Shown here: positions 5,070 to 8,163 of the stretch, piece by piece
Layout: each line of letters opens with the position of its first letter
How positions within the stretch are numbered: position 1 is the stretch's first letter
From: Planctomycetota bacterium
GTDB taxonomy: Bacteria; Planctomycetota; B15-G4
Reading direction: 5' to 3'
NCBI GenBank assembly: GCA_003644265.1
Contig: QNBX01000182.1
Span: 1-8,163, forward strand
Length of the DNA stretch: 8,163 nt
Notes under the pieces: generated by a model
What the model saw: the letters and a program-made list of their open reading frames with translations, nothing else
Told to the model about the DNA's origin: nothing
Database searches by the model: none
Program-made: the position numbers and the translations under genes

Positions 5070-6707
5070 CTACTCGTCGTAGTCGCTGGCGTAGGTCAGC
5101 TCGTTGTCGGCGTCGAGCAGCTTGACCTTGCCGCCGATCAGCTTGCCCAGGAACTTCGTGACGCGATAGAAGGCCTCGTCGAACACGTCGTCCTCGCCCG
5201 ACTCGGCCTTGAAGCCGGCGCCCTTGAAGCTGGCCCCGGTGGGCTTCAGCACGTAGCTGCGCTTGTCGGGCCGAAGGTCCTTGCCCTCCTTCTGCTTGGG
5301 CGTGATGCGCTTCTCCCAGACAGTGATCGGGTAGTCGACGCCGCCGAAGCTGAGCGTGCCCTCGCTGCCCAGCGGGCGCGCCTTGGGCGGCACGAACTTG
5401 GTGTCCACCAGGCCATCGAGCACCACGTCGACCGTGGGCGATGTGCCGGGGCTGATGGCCAGCTCCAGCGTGCCGGCGGCGTCCTTGCCGCTCTTGAACG
5501 TGAAGCTGAGCGAGGTGCTGTCCGGCGTCAGGTCGGCCTTGGTCTTGATCACGATGGGCTTGAGCAGCACATCGAGCTTGTTCTTGCCCACGTTGGTCTT
5601 GCCCGCCAGCCGCAGCTTGGTCAGCTGCTTCTTGGCGTTGAAGCGGGCCATGCCCTTGAGCGTCACCGGCACCTGGGTGGGGCCGCCGGTATCGGGCCCG
5701 ACGAACGACGCCATGCCAGTCAGGACCAGCCGGCCGCCCAGCTGATGCTCGAGCTCGATGTCCGTGAGGGCGAGCGTGCCGCTGGCCTCGCCATCCTTGT
5801 TGGTCGCGGCGCCGCCGGTCATGGCCGTGGCCGCGTTGCCGTCCAGGGTGATGAGCCCCTCGGGCACGTCGAAGCTGAAGCTGGTGATGTCCTTGTTCTC
5901 GGCGAACGGGCCCAGGGTGCGGCCCGGCAGGATGGCCCTGGCCAGGCGTCGCGCGGAGAAGCCGAAGTCGTTGGCGCGCTCCATGTAGATCACGCCGCGC
6001 TGCTTGCCCATGTGCAGCACGATCTCGTCATCGAGCAGGGCCGTGTCGTCGATGTCGTCGTCGTCCACGCTCAGCAAGAGATTGGGCGTGAGGCGCAGCA
6101 CGGCGATCTCGGACGCGGGCACCGGGTTGTCGTCCTTCAGCAGGGTCGGCACGGCGCCGCCCGACTCCACGCTGACGGTCATGGTGCCGTCCACCAGGAT
6201 GGTGAAGGTCTTGGACTTGGGCCCGAACTTGACCTTGACCTTGAAGGACGTGTGCACCTGATGCACCACGGGCGGTGCGTCCAGCGTGGTGCTGCTGTCA
6301 CCGATGGCGATAGGCGGGTCGAAGAAGATCGGCGAGGCGCCGCCGAAGTCTTCGAGCTGCTCGTCCTGGATGCGCATCTTGTGCATGACCAGCTCGCCGT
6401 CGGAGTTCTTGCTCCAGGTGACGAACAGGGCCTGCAGGCCGCCCACGTCGGGCAGGCGCGTGGTGTAGCGCACCTCGTTCTTCACGACGTTGAAGCCGGT
6501 CAGGACGATGTTGCGCACGTCCTTGGGGTCGTCCACCTGCTCGAAGCGCCAGCGGCTGAAGCGCCCCAGCACGAAGTACTCGCAGATGTCGATGGTCTGG
6601 GCGGCGAGGTCGCCGGCGAACAAACCGAGCAGCAGCGCGAGGCAGGTCGCGCGCGGGCCCGCGCGGCGGCGCGGGGCAGACGTGAGCTGGGGGATGGAGG
6701 ACGTCAT
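5070..6707 (-). CDS. Secreted protein of unknown function
   Basis: This 545-residue protein has a Sec-type signal peptide: a basic region R-R-R-A-G-P-R (13-19), a hydrophobic core C-L-A-L-L-L-G-L-F-A (22-31), and a likely cleavage after L-A-A (34-36). The mature protein starts with C-E-Y-F-V-L-G-R-F-S-R-W-R-F (42-55). This faintly recalls the 'YFPL..G..W.Y' start of some secreted beta-rich proteins, but I cannot name a family. Residues 150-210 and 275-465 alternate polar and hydrophobic residues as in beta sheets. An acidic run D-D-D-D-I-D-D lies at 215-221, and there are no further membrane segments. The start is fixed by a strong TAGGAG site; the reading frame continues another 188 codons upstream, but that part is Gln/Arg/Ala-rich shadow of the divergent gene. 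It stands alone on its strand and converges on hisS. Product unrecognised; coding status is confident. Confidence 0.8.
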   Translation of the reverse strand: MTSSIPQLTSAPRRRAGPRATCLALLLGLFAGDLAAQTIDICEYFVLGRFSRWRFEQVDDPKDVRNIVLTGFNVVKNEVRYTTRLPDVGGLQALFVTWSKNSDGELVMHKMRIQDEQLEDFGGASPIFFDPPIAIGDSSTTLDAPPVVHQVHTSFKVKVKFGPKSKTFTILVDGTMTVSVESGGAVPTLLKDDNPVPASEIAVLRLTPNLLLSVDDDDIDDTALLDDEIVLHMGKQRGVIYMERANDFGFSARRLARAILPGRTLGPFAENKDITSFSFDVPEGLITLDGNAATAMTGGAATNKDGEASGTLALTDIELEHQLGGRLVLTGMASFVGPDTGGPTQVPVTLKGMARFNAKKQLTKLRLAGKTNVGKNKLDVLLKPIVIKTKADLTPDSTSLSFTFKSGKDAAGTLELAISPGTSPTVDVVLDGLVDTKFVPPKARPLGSEGTLSFGGVDYPITVWEKRITPKQKEGKDLRPDKRSYVLKPTGASFKGAGFKAESGEDDVFDEAFYRVTKFLGKLIGGKVKLLDADNELTYASDYDE

Positions 6708-6714
6708 GTCACTG

Positions 6715-6720
6715 CTCCTA
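6715..6720 (-). promoter_or_regulatory. Strong ribosome binding site of the secreted-protein gene
   Basis: On the minus strand TAGGAG lies 7 bases before the ATG at 6707-6705. It is the clearest Shine-Dalgarno in the window and rules out the much longer upstream-open reading of this frame. Confidence 0.75.
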
Positions 6721-6734
6721 TGATGCTGAGCTGT

Positions 6735-6746
6735 CGGATCGATCCG
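6735..6746. promoter_or_regulatory. 12-base perfect palindrome in divergent intergenic region (candidate operator)
   Basis: CGGATCGATCCG is a perfect inverted repeat centred about 34 bases before the secreted-protein start, in the leader or promoter region of that gene. Its position in the 246-base divergent gap (6708-6953) fits a binding site for a dimeric regulator. A single copy and the short GATCGATC core mean chance is quite possible. Confidence 0.25.
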
Positions 6747-6908
6747 GCGCGGCCTGTGCGGAACCGGGCGCGGCTCGTGAGTCACGCGGCGGGGCGCGGG
6801 CGCCGGCAGACGGCCCCCTCGCCTGTGCCCCTGTAGTCTACCGCCGTTGGGTGGCGGGACGGTCGCTATTCGACGGTCTGGCGCGGTCGCTCGGCAGCCC
6901 GCGCCGGC

Positions 6909-6917
6909 TGCTACGAT
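6909..6917 (+). promoter_or_regulatory. Extended -10 promoter of the ProRS-like gene
   Basis: TGC-TACGAT fits the extended -10 pattern and closely resembles TGC-TATGCT before hisS. Transcription would start near 6924, leaving a leader of about 30 bases before ATG 6954. No clear -35 is seen. Confidence 0.35.
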
Positions 6918-6953
6918 CCCGGCCCCGATCCCTGCCTGTGAGCTCCCTCCGCC

Positions 6954-8024
6954 ATGCGCGCCAGCAGCCTGCTTCTGAATCGCGCCGACGTGCCGGAGGG
7001 CAGCACTCCCGGTCTGGCGGCCCTGCTGCGCGGAGGATTCGCGGTTCCGTTGGGCCCCGGTCTGATGGGCGGCGGCAGCCTGGCCGAGCGCAGCCTGGCG
7101 CGCATCGAAGCTCAGCTGCTGCGGCGCCTGCCTCTGCCGTGCGTCTGCCTGGCCGCCAGCGACGGCGACGCCCTGGTCAACCTGGCGCTGCAGCTGGGCG
7201 CGGCCGACGCGGCCGGCGGGTCCGGTGCGGGACCCAACGGCGCCGTGTGCCTGGGCGCGGGCTTCCGTCACGAGCCGGCGGCGAGCCGCGGGCTACTGGA
7301 GCTCTCGCTCTATCGCCGGCTCGACGCCGTGCTGGTGGGGCGCGAGCGCGAGCTGCTCTTCGACCCGGCCGAGGTCCTGCTGGACGCGCTCGCGCAGTGG
7401 GGCTTGGACGACCTGCAGCGTCACGAGCAGCCGGGGCCCGACGGCGGCCAGGAGCTGAGCTGGAGCACCCCGGCGCCCGACGCCGAGCAGGGCGGCGCGC
7501 CCATCGAGCTGCTGCGCCGCCTCTCGCGCCCGGTGCAGGGCGACGTCTGCGCGCTGCTGGTGAGCATGGACTTGCACGCCCTGCTGGCCGCGCTGAGCGA
7601 GCGCCGCTGCGACGCGCGCGGCCTGAGCTGGCCCGCCGGCCTGGCGCCCTTCGACGTGGCCCTGCTGTCGCTGGTCCCGGGCGGTCGCGACACGCTGGAG
7701 AAGCTGCTGCCCGAGCTGCGCGCGGCCGGTCTGGAGGTGCTGCTGGACGATCGCCCGGGTCCGGCGCCCGCTGCCCGCGCCGAGCTGCTGGCCTGGGGCC
7801 TGCCCGCGCTGGTCATGGCCGGCCCGCGCAGCGGCGCCGGTGCCCACGCGGGCAGCCAGTCAGGCGGCGAGCTGCTGCTGGAGCTGCGCCACGGCGAGGC
7901 CCCGCTGCGCGTCGCCGTGGCCGACGTCGTGCGCCAGCTCAACGCCGGCCTGGGCCGCTCCAGCGCCTCGTCGAGCGGCTCCAGCAGCGGCTCCCGCACC
8001 CGCCGCCGCGCCCTGCTCTGGTGA
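6954..8024 (+). CDS. Prolyl-tRNA synthetase-derived pseudoenzyme
   Basis: This 356-residue protein follows bacterial ProRS end to end but has lost most active-site features. The N-terminus (M-R-A-S-S-L-L-L ... L-L-R-G-G-F ... I-E-A-Q-L-L) matches the ProRS start. Motif 2 survives in part as F-R-H-E-P (104-108) and G-L-L (113-115), aligning without gaps to F-R-D-E ... G-L-L, but the R-P-R and R-E-F residues are gone. The T-H-E loop has become S-D-G-D (69-72). Motif 3 (G-I-G-V-S/T-R) is L-V-S-M-D-L-H-A (202-209), with its Arg replaced by Ala209. D-A-R-G-L-S-W-P then A-P-F-D-V (220-235) match ProRS. The anticodon-binding domain is well kept (E-L-R-A-A-G-L-E-V-L-L-D-D-R, 254-267). The roughly 180-residue editing insertion is missing, and the tail is Ser-rich. 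Aminoacylation is very unlikely; the role is unknown. No Shine-Dalgarno is visible. The glycosyltransferase gene follows 21 bases later. Confidence 0.8.
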   Translation: MRASSLLLNRADVPEGSTPGLAALLRGGFAVPLGPGLMGGGSLAERSLARIEAQLLRRLPLPCVCLAASDGDALVNLALQLGAADAAGGSGAGPNGAVCLGAGFRHEPAASRGLLELSLYRRLDAVLVGRERELLFDPAEVLLDALAQWGLDDLQRHEQPGPDGGQELSWSTPAPDAEQGGAPIELLRRLSRPVQGDVCALLVSMDLHALLAALSERRCDARGLSWPAGLAPFDVALLSLVPGGRDTLEKLLPELRAAGLEVLLDDRPGPAPAARAELLAWGLPALVMAGPRSGAGAHAGSQSGGELLLELRHGEAPLRVAVADVVRQLNAGLGRSSASSSGSSSGSRTRRRALLW

Positions 8025-8045
8025 GCGCCCGGAGATCTCGCTGAC

Positions 8046-8163
8046 ATGCGCGTGCTGCTGCTGATCCACGACTACCTGCCGGCCCACGCGGCGGGCTCCG
8101 AGATCTACACCGGGCACCTGGCCGGGGCCCTGCTCGCCCGCGGTCACGACGTGGCCGTGTTCA
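8046..8163 (+). CDS. Glycosyltransferase, family-4 type N-terminus (partial, runs off window)
   Basis: Thirty-nine residues are visible: M-R-V-L-L-L-I-H-D-Y-L-P, then A-A-G-S-E-I-Y-T and L-A-G-A-L-L-A-R-G-H-D-V-A-V-F. This is the typical opening of GT-B-fold glycosyltransferases of the family-4 group (first Rossmann strand, a G-G/S-x-E loop, then L-A-x-x-L-x-x-R-G-H-x-V). These enzymes transfer sugars from nucleotide-sugar donors in cell-envelope polysaccharide or glycoprotein synthesis. GGAG at 8031-8034 lies 11 bases before ATG 8046. The gene begins 21 bases after the ProRS-like stop on the same strand with no terminator between, so the two are probably one operon. The catalytic C-terminal half is outside the window, so donor and acceptor are unknown. 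Confidence 0.75.
   Translation, partial: MRVLLLIHDYLPAHAAGSEIYTGHLAGALLARGHDVAVF

Noticed and set aside
5745..6836. 363-residue plus-strand frame opposite the secreted-protein gene
   Set aside because: Its Val/Gly/Gln/His composition is typical of an antisense shadow. The minus strand has a signal peptide and a ribosome site.
6708..7271. 188-codon N-terminal extension of the secreted-protein frame
   Set aside because: The extension is low-complexity Gln/Ala/Arg sequence antisense to the ProRS-like gene. The real start has TAGGAG and is followed by a signal peptide.
6851..8044. 397-residue plus-strand frame overlapping the ProRS-like gene
   Set aside because: It is almost entirely Arg/Ala/Gly/Pro with no domain; the frame starting at 6954 shows ProRS similarity and normal composition.
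1..8163. CRISPR array, tRNA or rRNA genes
   Set aside because: No regularly spaced direct repeats, cloverleaf-like segments or conserved rRNA stretches were seen on either strand.

Overview
The window is from a high-GC bacterium. The housekeeping part (about 3.5-8.16 kb) has codon third positions that are nearly all G or C. Several traits would fit a deep-branching Planctomycetota or Myxococcota genome: Rhs-type repeats, a membrane-anchored protein with carboxypeptidase-regulatory-like folds, a secreted protein of unknown family, and extended -10 promoters close to start codons. No marker here settles the phylum, so this is a weak inference.

Layout. (1) Bases 1-1235 are mobile-element sequence. 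The last 37 residues of an ISL3-like transposase end in a GTGA overlap with a complete DDE (D-D-35-E) integrase/transposase. (2) Bases about 1225-1680 are the 3' remnant of an Rhs/YD-repeat gene. It keeps the end of the conserved core and a roughly 100-residue cysteine-rich variable tip, and it is cut off upstream by the mobile element. (3) A small single-helix membrane ORF (1673-1825) overlaps the end of the rhs remnant. It is joined by a TGATG overlap to a 517-residue membrane-anchored protein with beta-sandwich domains (1825-3378). Parts 1-3 form an accessory block; its right part is visibly less GC-rich than the rest. (4) hisS (3572-4954) is a histidyl-tRNA synthetase with an unusual low-complexity insertion. 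It converges on (5) a minus-strand gene for a secreted 545-residue protein of unknown function (5070-6707), with a hairpin terminator between them. (6) Divergent from that gene is a putative two-gene operon: a 356-residue protein clearly derived from prolyl-tRNA synthetase but lacking the editing domain and most catalytic residues (6954-8024), then the start of a family-4-type glycosyltransferase (8046 to the window edge).

The most interesting items are the ProRS-derived pseudoenzyme, which has no function I can name, and the disrupted rhs locus with its cysteine-rich tip and adjacent coupled small membrane ORF, a possible toxin-tip/immunity arrangement. Family assignments rest on motif recognition by eye; no database search was run.
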